Below, piece after piece: positions 12,501-25,250 of a stretch of DNA of 64,000 nt (positions are counted from its first letter, which is position 1; each line of letters starts with the position of its first letter). A program made the translations under genes and the position numbers. Origin of the DNA: Mycteria americana (Eukaryota > Chordata > Aves > Ciconiiformes > Ciconiidae). Location: the NCBI RefSeq assembly GCF_035582795.1, contig NC_134370.1:42023501-42087500 (forward strand). Reading direction: 5' to 3'. The notes under the pieces were generated by a model. That model worked only from the letters and a program-made list of their open reading frames with translations, made no database searches and had not been told where the DNA came from.

Positions 12501-14290
12501 AACTCTCAAAACTCAGGTTTTTGAGCTAATTTTGAGCTCACCTCTACTTCAGAGCATTTTTTCCACATACAGTTGGTTTTGATGTGTTGCACTTGAATTA
12601 CAACTGAAATAGCATTCAGGTGCTCTGCTCTATTTCAGCGAAGAACAGTTTGGACCTACCTCACTGTGAAGCCTTAAAAATCTGTCCTGCACAACATGTG
12701 TCTCTGGGAACCACACAGTGAAGAGAAGAATCTCATGTCACGTTCCACAAAACCAGCATTCACAGCCATGGGCAAGCGTCCTAGTTCATTTTTTGATGGT
12801 GCTATACAGATTTTTTTTACTCCAAACAGGCCTTTCCTGACATGCTGGAGAACAAGGTTCTGGATTATTTTTGTCTGAGCATTTTTTACAGGATGTCCTG
12901 TTGCCCCAGTTAAAAAAGCCTTTAATTCAGCAATCGTTCCTTAGGGCAGGACTGAAATTGCTATTAATCTAAGGAAGTCCCAGGCCACCCATATTTAGCA
13001 CACCAATTAACCCACGTTGAACAACGCAGAGCAGCAACGACCAGAAGATGGGAAGAATTTTTAAGCTGCCATCACCGATGGCACATGTGTTCTTTCTCCA
13101 CATGTTCAGTTCAAGAGAACTCAGTAATTATTTAATTAAAAGCAGCACCTATTCAAGCTTGATGAGCATTGAGAGAAGCAATGATATACATGGAGAACAT
13201 GTATACAAAAGGTGCTATTAACAAGCCACTGCCTTTTAAGGATACCGTTAACTCAGAGTAGTCAAACAGTATTCATTAATACCTCCAAGTCCTGAAAATG
13301 ATCCACGTACTTCGATTTATTGAATTTAGAAGTGTCACAAGTTTTCATTAAAAGCTAATTAAACATGAAGAGACATGTTGTCTCTAGGTTGATATGTGAA
13401 AGATGAAAGAAGGGTGATAAATTATTTGGGAATCACAGTTTGTTGCACAGACCACAAACACAGTTTAAAGGCATCTCGGCTAAATTTAATTCTGCTCTAC
13501 AGGAACAAACCCAGAAAATCAAGGCAATCTCTCTGGATTTAAAGGGGGTTTATTACCTTTATTGTAAAAGTAGCCTTTATCTTTCGTCTGCCACCAACCA
13601 GGGTTGATTGCGTTGTCTTTCCAAACTCTAAACACCTTCACAAAGCTGAAGCAATCCCAATGCCCACCAAAATACTACATGAAATAAAACAGAAGTGCAC
13701 GTTACTCCAGTGAAACATCCACTCCTCAAACAAACATAGCCAAGCCCAAACCCACCAAGATCAATAGCAGAGCTTCCACTGAATTGAATTGTCAGGCATC
13801 ACATCTGTATTTTATACTGGTTCACAAACAGGCATGAAAGCCAACAGAAATCATTTTCATCCACGTGGACCTGAAGTGGCAGAATGGAGCCTTAAGGAAT
13901 CGCTACAAAACCTGTCATCACACCACAATGCACCAATGCTGCCGCCAGCCAAAGTGACACGAGGACGTTCATTGACATCCCATTTCCAGCTCTGCTAAGA
14001 GAGGCTGCCTGCATCAGCAAGCTTCATCAGCACCATGTCAATATGGCAGAGCTCCCATTTTTTACAAATAACACTCTTTTCTCTCTCTTTCCATCCTTGC
14101 CTCACGTATTTACAGTGCCTAAAGGCACTGAGGCCTTCTTTAATGAGGTTTTCACACAAGACAATATAAATTAGAAACCTTGGGATCAAAACAGGACCTC
14201 CAGCAGGAACACAGTAAAAAGATAGCCACATGCATTATATACCCAAAAAAATCCAAATAATCCAGCCTGTCAATCAGCAAGCAATTTCAC
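9550..14290. other. Non-coding stretch, probably intronic or intergenic
   Basis: There is AT-rich DNA with scattered short frames but no exon with both domain and splice support. Low-complexity CAAAACAAA-type sequence occurs at about 10165-10220. If the minus-strand gene proposed from 15.4 kb exists, this is its 5' intronic sequence and may hide small exons that cannot be called by eye. Confidence 0.45.
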
Positions 14291-14569
14291 AAGCAAACAG
14301 GGAGCACGCCCACCTGCCAGGGTGGGTGCCGGTGACGGCAAGGCCTCTCCTTCTCACCCCCCATTCTGCCTTCCAGCCTCTTCATCCCTGAGACCCTGGG
14401 CCACCACTACCCAGCAAACCTCAGACCAAGGGAGGCAGCGCAGCCCTAACACCACTGCTATGGCCCTCGAAGTCGTCAGGACAGGGCGGATTCCCTCCCC
14501 ACTCGCAGTGGATGCCTCCGAGCGGGAAGCAGGCTGCCTTCGCACCCCAGTGAGCTGAGGGGACCAGGC

Positions 14570-15060
14570 AACCCCTGGGCTGAGGGGGGGCCCAGGCCTG
14601 GCCTGAGAGGAGCCCTAAGGCCCCACCTGAGCTGAGGGGACTGAGCTCACCCCCATGGTCCTACCTGAGCAGAAGGGACCACATGCCCCCCAGACACCCT
14701 GGGGCAGGGGGGACTGGACCCCCCACTCAGACACCTTGGGATTGAGGGGAACAGACCCGATCAGGCACCGGGGCTGAAGGGACTAGAGCTCCCCTGGGCC
14801 CCCGGGGCTGAGGGGACTACAGCCCCCTGAGCTGAGGGAGCCAGAGCTTCCCTGGGCCCCCCCGGGGCTGAGGGGATTACAGCCCCCCGAGCTGAGGGAG
14901 CCAGAGCTTCCCTGGGCCCCCCCGGGGCTGAGGGGCCCAGACACACCCGAGCTGAGCGGACCAGAGCTCCCTCAGGCCCCCGGGCTGAGGGGACCGGAGC
15001 CCTTCCCAGGGTTGAGGGGGCCTGGACACACCCCGCAGATCCCCCGGGGCTGCGGGGGCC
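14570..15060. repeat. GC-rich minisatellite, about 60-bp period
   Basis: Successive copies of a unit containing CCAGAGCTTCCCTGGGCCCC, CCGGGGCTGAGGGG and GAGCTGAGGGAG recur. The CCAGAGCTTC phrase repeats at 14841 and 14901, exactly 60 bp apart. Each unit holds two half-units of roughly 30 bp built on GCTGAGGGG. Copies degenerate toward both edges. Because 60 is a multiple of three, the minus strand shows an artefactual 20-residue repeat frame at 14761-14946. The array abuts the CpG island and has frequent G-runs that could form quadruplexes. Confidence 0.85.
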
Positions 15061-15480
15061 GCCGCCGCCGCGCTGAGGGGCCGGGACCCCCGAGCCGCGG
15101 CCCGGCCCCGCCGCTACATGGCCCCGCCTCGTGCGGCGGCGGCGGCCCTGTCCTCGCTGTCACCCGCCGCGCCGCCCCGTCCCGCCGCCGCCCCCGGGCC
15201 TGCGCCCGGCCCCACTGTCCAGCCCCGCGCTGAGGCGGCGGCGGCGCGGCTCGCTGCTCACCGTGCGGCGCGGAGCCCCGCAGCGGGCCGGGTCGGCGCG
15301 GCGCGGCCGCCGGGCGGGCGGGCGGATCCCCTGGGCGCTGGCGGCAGCCCCGTGTCCCGTGCAGCGGCGGCGGCAGCAGCGGCGGGCGGGGCGGGTGGCA
15401 CCGCGCCCCACGTGACCGCCGTGTCATCCCGCGCCGCCATTTTGTGTGCGGTGGGCCGGGGCCGTGGCTGATATTCTGTC
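14950..15480. promoter_or_regulatory. CpG island, probable promoter
   Basis: Very high GC with dense CpG contrasts sharply with the AT-rich flanks. Recognisable elements are GC boxes around 15380-15396 (GGGCGGGGCGGG), a CACGTG E-box at 15409-15414, and a YY1-type GCCGCCATTTTG at about 15433-15444. In YY1-regulated promoters this motif often spans the start codon in the sense orientation, which here would be minus strand. The island may be bidirectional. No TATA box is evident. Confidence 0.75.
15262..15440 (-). CDS. Candidate first coding exon of a minus-strand gene
   Basis: An ATG at 15438-15440 in strong Kozak context (AAAATGG) overlaps a YY1-type motif inside the CpG island. The frame stays open for 59 codons plus two bases to a consensus donor, CACG followed by GTGAGC, with the intron starting at 15261. 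The predicted peptide is Ala/Pro/Arg-rich with an alanine run near residues 20-27 and then RDTG. There is no recognisable domain, so the exon could equally be 5' UTR with a chance GC-rich frame. Its exit phase is compatible with the open block starting at 7418. Product unknown. Confidence 0.35.
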
Positions 15481-18480
15481 AGGGAACGTCGCTGCCAAAA
15501 GCTATTTTTCCAGCGGGATTTCCCGCTCCCCTCCCTCCTCGCTGCTTGTTAGGGCCTGGGACACCGGGGAAGGCCAATTCCCGCCGTGAAAACCACTGAT
15601 TTTCCTTAAAATGAGCTACTTTGAAGCTTTCTGAACGCAGGTAGCCAAAACAAATTGAAATCTGGCATCAGCATAACTTACTCCAGGCAGATGAGGCATA
15701 GCAGGGTGTGAGAAGTTCTCATACTAAATCTGGCTGGTGGCGTGACAGAGCTGTGCCAGACATGGCCTCGTCCTTCGGGAGGTGAGGCCACGCTCCCCAC
15801 TGGCATGGGGAAATGTGCCCTTTCCACAGGAAAAATGCCATCCAGAGCTGGTGCGAATGGGTCCCGTGCTGAGAGCTGCAAGACCAGAGGGTGTGGTGTT
15901 GGAGCAAACTCTGGCGTCTGCTTTTATTTCAATCTCCAGGGGCTGTTCCTGGCTGTTGGGCTTATGCTCACCTTCATCGTTGTAACATCAAGAGCTCTGG
16001 CGATACAAGAAGTCAGCTGTTATTAATAACATCTTAGTTAAAATAAAATCACAGAGCAATTTGGCTTGGGAGCAACCTCTGGATGTCATCTTCTCTAGGT
16101 AGAAAGAGGGTAAAATTTGTTTCATGAACACTAACACCTCACATCCTATTTCAAACCTTGCATTTCACAAATTGTGCCTTGTTAATACAAAAAAGCTGGG
16201 ATTTTTTCTATCCAAAAAGGTCAAAAGCATTTTGCGGTGCCCACAGAGGCAGTGGGGATACCTGCGTGCGCTGAGCCTGGTTTCCTGCAGGTCTGCTCCC
16301 CAGCGTGGGAAGACCTGCAAGGTCTGATTAAAACTTTTCCCATATTTCAGGCATTTGTTATCTCTCCAAGATGGTTGCTAGCCAGCAGATCGTGGAGATA
16401 GCAGAGCTGCACCACATCCCAGGCAGTAGGAGGATGAAAGCAAATACAGAAAGGACTGGATGTCCCAGTATGTCACAGTAACATAAAGCAAGAGACAGTT
16501 TTTGCTGATCTTGGCATGTAAACATATAGAAATATAAAAAAAACCCTCATGACTTATCCTAACCAATGAGTGATTGCAGACATTACCCAAGCAAAATTGA
16601 AATTAAGCTAGGATAAATAGTCATTTATTCACTGGGAGAGGTGAAACACAATGGTTTCCTGGTCCTCTGTAAAGAACTACCAAATACTGCAGTTTCAGAG
16701 CAAAAATTCTCTGTGTAATAAAACTCAAATTTAGAGCCAGTGTGAAAGTTATATTTTGATATCTGCCATGACCTGCAGCTCTTTACACTTTTTCATCAGT
16801 GCTGATGAAGAGGGAACAAGTTTTGTTTGACCTCAGGATCCAGGCAACAGCTTTCGCCCTGTGCAAACCACTTCGTAGTTACAAGGGGAAACGCAGATGG
16901 AAGAGGATGGCTTAGGAGGAGGGTGCTGGGGAAATCCAGCACGAGATTTCACTTGACTTTTCTCCCAGGCAAATAATTTTTAATCCATTTTTTCACCTGG
17001 TTGTCTGCAGCACTCATGGGCTAAATATAAGTGCATCTTTTTAATCTGAGTAGGAAACCAGAGTCTGAGCATTGTATTGGCCACTATTTTGCCGCTCTTT
17101 GCTTGACATCTCCTGGAAGTCATCATGGAAATGAGTGAGAAATGCAGATGCCACGCTGGGTCACCCAACTTTTTGGCAGAGCTGAGACAGTCATACAGGC
17201 AGAGGAGGTTTTCTCCAGGCAAATGGACTGGACCAGAGACCTCCTGAGCTGAGCCAGAACTCCTTGATCTTCTCCCATAGAGCAAGAAAGCAGCTTGTAA
17301 ACTGTCTGAGCAAACAAAATACTGCCTTAAATAAGGAGTTTTCAGAGAGGCCAAACCCCACATGTATCACTTGCAAATGACTCTCCCCTCCTGCCCCCTT
17401 CCAGGTAGGTCCTTTCCTCCCCCTCGCTGTTGTTGCCACAACCTTGCTTTTAATTCAGTCGCTTCATCTTTTTTTTGGTTTTTTTTTTTTGCTGAAGACA
17501 ACCCAGGAGCCAATGGCTTCAATTCTCTCATCCCTGAGGAGGGATTTATTTGTGAGTAGACTTAATACCGGCTGCTCAGTTCTGTTTTTTCCCAAGTTGA
17601 CCAGGCTTAAAATCTGATTCTTACCAAAGTTTTACAAGGCTGGCTTGCATAAGCATGGTTGTGCCAGAAAGGGTTTAGGAATAGGGAACTGGGCCAGCTC
17701 ACCGCTCCCTGCCTCATTTCTCCTTGGAAAACAGGAAAGCTGATGGTGAAGGCAGAGGGGACCTGCTGGAAGCAATGCCAGGCTTTGCCATTGCTGCAAG
17801 TGCCGAGCACCCACCCAGCCATGCCAGGGACGAACAGGCTTGTTAGGAGTACTGGTATGTCCTCCTTGGGCCAGTGGAGCCTATGGGGGACTTGACAATC
17901 CCTGTCACATTATATCTTTCTATTTGCTCCCCCTGTGTGATGCTATCAGGACAGGGACGTTCTTAACAGGGGTTCCTGCTTTTCAGCAGGGCGCTGTTTT
18001 CTCCCTGACTATCATTTCTTGCAACCCCATCCTATTAATGCTATAACAGGATTAATATCGTTGACGCTTCCCCCAGGGTAATCATATAATAAATTCCTCC
18101 TTTCTGGGGTTGTTCCCCTAGTATGGGCATTTCCCAGCAAATAATATGAATCTGAAGGCTGTGCAAATTGATTACTGGGGAGCCTGACCTCCCTGTTGGG
18201 GGGGGAATGACAAAGGTCTGTCTGAGAGGCTTAGAAATAGTTGTCCCGCGCTGCTGCCTGGGCTTAATCATGCTGAGCCACATGTGTTCCTGAAAACAAC
18301 CTTTCCTGCCGGGTTACAACCAGTCCCCAAGCGCCAAGGGCAGGGAAGATGCTGAGAGAGTGTGCCAGCAGCAGATAACATCATTTCAGGGGGCTCCCTG
18401 AGGGATGGAGGTGCCCATGTGGGAGCGGGAGGGGATGATCCATGGCTCCACTCAGCTGGGGGTTTCTCCTGCTGGCACTT
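15480..18480. other. Non-coding stretch right of the CpG island
   Basis: No supported exon on either strand. It contains a short CR1 3'-end fragment (about 16047-16100) and a T-rich run at about 17469-17490. Open frames here are short, overlap on opposite strands and lack domain or splice support. Confidence 0.5.
16047..16100 (-). mobile_element. CR1 3'-end fragment
   Basis: The plus-strand reading starts AATCACAGAGCAATTTGGCT and continues with words close to GGGACCTCTGGAGGTCATCT and a CTCTAGG phrase. This is the diagnostic reverse complement of the avian CR1 3' terminus. Only about 55 bp is recognisable, so this is a very short 5'-truncated copy. Confidence 0.5.
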
Positions 18481-18484
18481 TGAT

Positions 18485-19020
18485 TAAATCAATTAATCAA
18501 AATTGATGTACACATAAATGAATTAACAGGAAGATGCTAATAGATCATGATCATTAATAATCATTAGGCATTGATCAATGATTAATAAATTAATGATATT
18601 CAGTCTGAGGAGATATTTTTATTTAGATGTAATACATTTACTATTAGCACACTAATACTTTATTAATGAACTAATGTTAAACTAACTTAAATAAAATTTC
18701 AATAACCTTCTTCATCTTACCACACTCATCGTAGGTACATCTTTCAGTACAGCAATGACCATTTACCCATCACTTCATTTATGACATCACTTGATACCAT
18801 ATGATGTTATATATTCACTGATGGTATTTATGAGATCACATCAGGTGGCTTCATTTATGTAGGTTGCAGAATTTATGTCGGTTGCATCATTTATTTAGTG
18901 GTTTCATCCGTGATACCATTTGACATTAAATGGCATCATCAACTCAGTGCCGTCCTGATATCATTTTGGTATCATTTTGACATGATATGACATCATTTAT
19001 TCAGTGACTTTATGCTAACC
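18485..19020. repeat. AT-rich low-complexity tract with degenerate TCATTTAT-type repeats
   Basis: The first part (about 18485-18600) is crowded with ATTAAT and TGATCAAT words. The second part (about 18730-19015) repeats variants of CATCATTTAT followed by TCAGTG, interleaved with TGATATCAT and GACATCA words at irregular intervals of about 30-40 bp. It looks like an eroded minisatellite. A dense homeodomain-site cluster is an alternative for the first part, but composition alone could explain it. Confidence 0.55.
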
Positions 19021-22000
19021 CTGAAATTAGATGGGGTTGCACTGACCGTGACATTTTTAAAAGCCTTAGAAATGGCAGGAGCAGTCATTGCTCCAAATTT
19101 GTACAGCGCATTGTAGTCCCACAGGGCTTTGTCCCTGTCCCCTGATGGTGTTAAGGACAACAGTAGCGGCAGCAGAGTGAAAAATAAGAATTAAATACAT
19201 CGTGAATGGAGTGAAGCAAAGGGCACACTGCATTCACATGCCATGGTTTTAAGAAACTGCAGAGCAGGCCTCTTAACTGCAATATAAATGGTAAAAGAGA
19301 CCAAAATATCTGTTTCCAAAGGATGCAGTAGATTCCAATTCAGCTATTTTATTATTCAAGGAAGTGATTAATGGTGAGATGGCATAATCTTCTCAGATCA
19401 GTGATATTATCCAGTCATCTGTTGCAGGCAAACAGCATTATAAATTCAAGATTGTAGAGGTTTCCTCCTGTTCATTTCAGATCATTAGAAAAATACATAA
19501 ACTCATTTCTTTAATTAATCTGCTTTTAATGGGTCATTGCTCCTGATTAAAACAGCATGTGTCTGGCGGAAAATGCATCAAAATTTGAAATAAAAGGAGA
19601 AACGCTTAACAGAGCCAGGGCAATAGCAACCATTTCCCCATTTAAATAGAAGAAGAAAGAAAAATGAAAAAGAGGCATGAAAGACAGTAAAAGAAGGTAG
19701 AAAAGACAATTCAAGGGAGACAACAAGCCAACAGTTATCAAGAGAGGACCCGCAGAGTTTTCCAGAGGCCAGCTGTGCTCGGCGCAGGGCTGTCATTGAC
19801 TTGCCCAGAGCATCCCACGTGCAAGTGGAGTGTCCCAGCTAGACTGGGCCACTGCTCTCCCCAGGTCCTGGGGACTGGATGTGTCCGTGGGCTTTGGGAG
19901 CAGAAATAGGACAGCCCATGGCACCACCATTTCGTCCCTTCAATGGATCTGTACAACATTTCCTTTATCAACATGCTAGGCATTTCCCATTGGATAATGA
20001 AAGGGGTGACAGGGGATCCCATAAAAATGGCTGGGGAATAAAGCTGCAGCTCAGACCCGCCGCCATGCAGACATGGGTGGGAGACGATGAGTAGCCACGG
20101 GGCTAGGAGTTGGACGGAGACAATGGTACCATGTCTCCCACTGCAGATATTGCCGCTCCCGCCCCCTTCAGCCAGTGACATGCTTCTTGCCAGCATCCCG
20201 AGGAGACCCCCATGCCACAGCACACGACAACCGCAGGAGGTTATTCTCCTTCCTATTTCCTTCGCTGCTAATGAGGTTTGCTGCTCTTCTTAGGGAAAAA
20301 AGATGTTTTCTTTTCAGGCAGCGGCGTGTTTCCTGAGAATGGCGGCTCCCAGGCTTTTCGTATCCCTCACTCCCTTTTCTCTGTCATCTTTGGCTCCAAT
20401 GCTCTGTGCTGCCTCCTCTTTCAAGGAGCGAGCGCCTGCTCCCAATGCAGCTTGTTGAAACCCGCAACGCTTTCCCACGTTGTGCGATGCTCCTCACCAG
20501 AACAGTCCCCAGCGCCAGTTTATGGAGCAAATTGTTTTAGCTGTGCTTTTCACCAGGAGGATGTTAACGCAGGTGGTGGCATATGCACTTTTCGTCCCTC
20601 TTGCTGAGTTGAAAAGGAGGAGCATGGCTGATGGAGGGCACTGTGCTACCCTCTCCCTGTAGGAAGATAGCGAACAATACAAGGAAACAGATACAGCAGT
20701 GTTATGGCAGCAGCTCAACAGGGCTGTTATCTCTGTGCTCTTGCAGGCTGTGGCTTTGATCTGATTTTCCAGGCTGAGTTTTGATCTGATTCACTTTGAA
20801 GCTCTTATCGAAACTGCACCTCACATGCTGCAGCCCTTGATTTTTGCCACGATGCTAGTGCTGCTCATTCAAAAAGCTTTTTTTTCCCAGGACCCCTAAC
20901 AGTAACTGTAAATAAATAAACCCAAAAGTGGATTTGAATCGTTGCTGTGCTGCATGTCTCTGCTTGCCCGTTTCCTTGTAAAAGCTATGCTTATCCCCAG
21001 AAAGGTAAATTGCGTTTTTCCATACACACACACACTAGCAGGGCTCAGCTGAGCCTGAACTGGAGCCAACCCGCTCTGAGCAGGCACCACCGCATCCTCC
21101 TCCCTGCAGACAGTCCCTGCGTGCTCGGGCAGGTCCGGCAGCACTCCCGTGCTGCCCGTGCTCTATAGCAGCCTAAGAAGTGTTAATTACAGAATGGTTA
21201 AACCTCTGTTACCTCAGCCAGGCTGTGGGCAGGAGTTAGCAGAAGAAGAAAACCTTGCTCTGCAAACTCAGCAGCACCGAGGTGGGATTTCACAGGGGCA
21301 GTCACACAGCTGTGTCTTTGCAGTGACTCGGGGAGCCCTGCTTAGCTCCCAGCTTTCAAAAGAGGAGAAGATTACCTTGCAGATGCTCCTTGTATTCACT
21401 TTGCCAGCAGGTTTATTCTCAGAGCAGCGTGCTAGAATCATGGGAGAACAGGAGGAAATGGCTTTGCAAGTGCTCAAGGCTGAATTTGCAGCATGGCAGA
21501 CTCTGGAAACAGGCAGATTTCTTGGGGCAAAGTGGTGTAACAGTTATGTTGAAGGAAGACAAATGGGGACTGGGTGCTTCACAGCTGCAGAAGCGGAGAA
21601 GTCCCAGCTCCATCCTACCGTAGTCATTCAGTAATTCCCTGGATCCATCTGCCACAGTCATTCAGTAGTTCCCAGCCAGCACGGAGCTCTGCGCTCTCCA
21701 GCAAGTCCTGGAGATGGTCACCTTGAACCTGATGTCCCACCATGGGGTCAAATGTGCCATCACAGGCTGGAGGTACCCTGGGGTGGGGGTCTCCGGCCTG
21801 ACCCCGCTCCCAGCAGGGCCAATGCTGCAGCTGCAGCAGGTCACTGGGGTCCATGTCCGAGTGAGTCAGGGCATCCCCAGGGATGGGGATCCCCCTTCTC
21901 TTGCACAGGCATGAGCTGTTTCCTTGGGACCAGCCAGGGTTTCCTGTGCTGCAGCTTGTGCCGGTGCCTCTGGGGCTCTTGCTGTGCCCCTCTGAGCAGA

Positions 22001-25000
22001 GTCCAGTCCCGGCATCTCCGGGACCCCTTTGGGCAGGGGGAGGTGCTGTTGGATCCCCCTTTGCCTCCTCATCTCCAGCTCAGCAAGCCCAGCTCGCCTA
22101 ACCTCTCTTTGTATGCCCTGGCCTCCATCCAGCACTGCCAGAGTGGCACTAGGCTTGCTCTGCTTTGGAGATCCCTTGGAGCCCCAAACTGGTCCCAATA
22201 CCCAGACACAACCTCCCTGGTGGTGGAGCAGAAGGGCGTGCTTCCCCTCTTAACCTGCCGTCCACCCTGTGTCAAGTGGAAAAACAGGATGATGCCTCCA
22301 GATCGTCTTCAAGTCACCTCATTTGGAGACCCAGAAAAACCTGTCTGGAGTGAAACTTGTGCACAGGTACAGGGCTGTCCCCCTGTGCTGGGCCACTGAG
22401 CTCTGGACTGTGTCACCTCCATGGCATCCAAGGAGCAGGAGTGAAGTGATACCTGGAGGCTCCTAGTCAAGCTCTTGTGTGGTTTTCTGCTAAGGCCAGA
22501 GATGTTGTGGTCACGTAGCGACAGCTCTCCTTCCTGCTCAGTCCCAGGATCCAGTCCTGGAGGCTTTTTCTGGTCGCACCCTGTATTTATCCTTCACCTC
22601 ACATGATTTTGGGAATTGCCATTTCCAAATGGTTTGGTGATTTTGTCCTACTGCAGTGCTGGCACCCAGGGAGTACACAAGTTTCTGTCTCAAACTGGAT
22701 TTTCTCAGTTTTCTCTGGAGGGGCAGCACTTGCCTTTCAAGCCAGTCTAAAGGAAGAAAAAGATCTGTATTTTAAAAACTAATTCCTGTTCCTAGTAAAT
22801 GCAGCTCTGATAACAGGACCAATGTCAGCATGAGCCTGTACTAACTCTGTTTAGTAGTTATCATTTATTTTAATGTTCAACTCACTGCCTAAAGCTGCTT
22901 AGTGATTTGTGTCCTGTGTCACCATGCAAGTTCTATGCCTCAAATTAGAATAAGGTCTATAAATCAAGCCTCCCTTTACTCTAATAATAATAATAAAGAT
23001 ATTATGATTGTCCTGATCAAGTGTGGGCAATAGTCTTGCTCTGGACTGGAGATCTCCAGAGCTCCCTTCCCAGCACTGCTACTGTCATGCCGCAGGCCAG
23101 GGAAATTAATGACACAATTTAAACAGAATAAATCTCTGCCTGGTTCCCTCTGTACCTTTCAGGGAAACACTGGATCCTCTCATAAAACAGATGGAGGTTC
23201 TCTTACCAACTTAATAAATATAAAAAGTCAGAGAAATCTATAAGAAATCTATGGAGAAGCACCAGCTTCACCATGTGAGGGTGAGCATCAAACATTATTC
23301 CAGCCTCAGTGCTAACAGTTTTTACTGTAACAGCCTCAAGATACAATAATCTGATGCTGCCTTTAGGCAAGGGAGAAGCGAGGAAGCGAGGAGAGAAGCT
23401 GATGCTAAGGTTCTCGTTTTGATGGCAAATTTTGGTAACTCGAAGATTTACAACCGAAATCCAAGTGGAGCTAGCATACATTACCGGAAAATCATATAAA
23501 CCATATACAACTCAGAATCGTATAACTGCCTTGCTACTGCCGAGCGTGGGAGAGAGCCTAACCTCTTTGGAGTGACTACAAAATTTATCAGTGTAAAAAA
23601 ATGTTGGTTACGCCTCTTCTAAAGAAAGAAAAGGCAACCTCAAAGCACATTTGTCCTACAGGTGGTTCAGATATTATTGTAGCTCGGACGTCTCTCACTT
23701 GGGCTGTGAGTGCCTTTTGGAGGAGATGATGGCAGAGGTTTTGCAGGAAGAATGCAGGAAGTGGAGAGGCTCCCATTGAATTCAACAGGAGTTTTGTCCC
23801 GGAGTGCCAGTCAGACATGTCAATCCTATTAGCAGTATTATTCATGGGTCACGGCACGAGGGCTGAGGGTTGAATGTGTTTGTTCTGCAAATTGGGCTAA
23901 TATTGTGAAGACCGTCAAAGAGGATATGTAACATGTTTGGCCTCTTGCTGGTATCTAAGATGGCAGCGTATTACGTTTCCTTGAAATTACATTAGTTCAT
24001 ATCCAATTTTATGGTAACTTATGGCTAGGAAAGACTTCAATTTCATTAATAATGGCCACCATCTTTTTAACATTTAATACATCATAAATCATAGCAAAAA
24101 ATTTTTGCTCTTGATTTGGAAAGAGACAGCTGGAACAAAATTAAATCTGAGACCCTTGAGTTGGCCAAGGCATGGGCTTGCTCTTAAAAGGTGCTGTGAC
24201 ACCCAGGTGACCTGGCAGCCAGCAAAGTGAGCGGCTGTGCTGTTTTTGGATAAAAAAGCAGATCATGGAGATGGCATTGTGAGAGGTCATCTAAAGCTCA
24301 GGTCAACGCATCAGCCCTGTCCTAAAACAAGCTGTGAGTGGCTTAAACACCTCTCATTAGATGGACTGTGTACATCAATGCCGCACCACTGGCTGGGGGA
24401 CAGATTTGGAGCCAGGAACTGTCACATGGCTGTACCAAACACCACTACCAGTGCGGTGGCTTCTCTGTCAGACCTCCTGGTGATCATTTTCTTTGCTGCA
24501 CTCACTTTTCCGGTGACATTGGTGTTGTGACACACTCCAGTCATGCCTCTGTCATGGGCTAGGAGCAATTATCTCCACAGCAGTAATTTGATTTCAGTGC
24601 TTCACCATCACTGGGCGTGATATCACTACTGTACATACACCCTTGGTGCAATAAGGATATATCAGGCATGATGAATAAGTGCCAGCAAACAGCTCATCCA
24701 GCGTCACCCACTGTCCCACGTCCCTCAGAGCTCAGCCTTGTACACCAAGACTTGCAATTGTCCTTTGACAGCTGCTTAAATATACAGCAGTAATAGCACA
24801 GGGCTAATAATAATAGTATTAAGCTGAGCGCTAAAGCATGAGAAAGCTGTTTTTAACTGAGTGTGGCGTGGTATTTTTGATGCAGGAAGGATGTTTGATG
24901 TAAATGTTGCGAGAATAATTCATATTCAGTATGTACATGAATATGGTTGTGATTTGGATGGCACGCATAGACGTGCCAGAAATGGAATTCTCATTATCCT

Positions 25001-25245
25001 AGCAGTAATTCAGGACTATTAGAGGGAAACTTAGGGTCTTTAATCAGCACGACTGTATTAGCATAACAGAGTTAATTGCAATAAAGTAAAAGGTCCTGAT
25101 TAAAGAACACTGTTCTCCACATAAGACCTGCTACCTACTATATGCAAAAACACCAGCAGGCCAACTTCTGCCAACTTCTGATTTGCTGAACCCTTCTCCT
25201 TCTCCCCAAGTCAGGGAGAGAAAAGGTGGGTTTGCCTCCTGTAAG
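19021..25245. other. Gene-poor intergenic stretch
   Basis: No exon is supported. A GC-richer block at about 21690-22400 gives a 215-codon plus-strand frame, but it has no domain, no good start context, and competing frames on the other strand. A short imperfect duplication of CAGTCATTCAGTARTTCCC occurs at about 21625-21672. A (TAA)n tract lies at about 22981-22995. The AT-rich block at about 24780-25110 has few repeats and could be conserved non-coding sequence, but this is a guess. Confidence 0.45.
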
Positions 25246-25250
25246 GCTGG
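25246..25250. repeat. Target-site duplication GCTGG, left copy
   Basis: GCTGG immediately precedes the TG start of the outer solo LTR. The matching GCTGG is at 31805-31809 beyond the far end of the same LTR, after the nested provirus. The exact 5-bp match defines the outer insertion. Confidence 0.85.

Noticed and set aside
14761-14946. Minus-strand frame with 20-residue repeats
   Set aside because: Produced by the 60-bp minisatellite period being a multiple of three. Not evidence for a protein.
21752-22399. Plus-strand 215-codon frame
   Set aside because: Low-complexity, GC-rich, no domain or splice support, and competing frames on the other strand.
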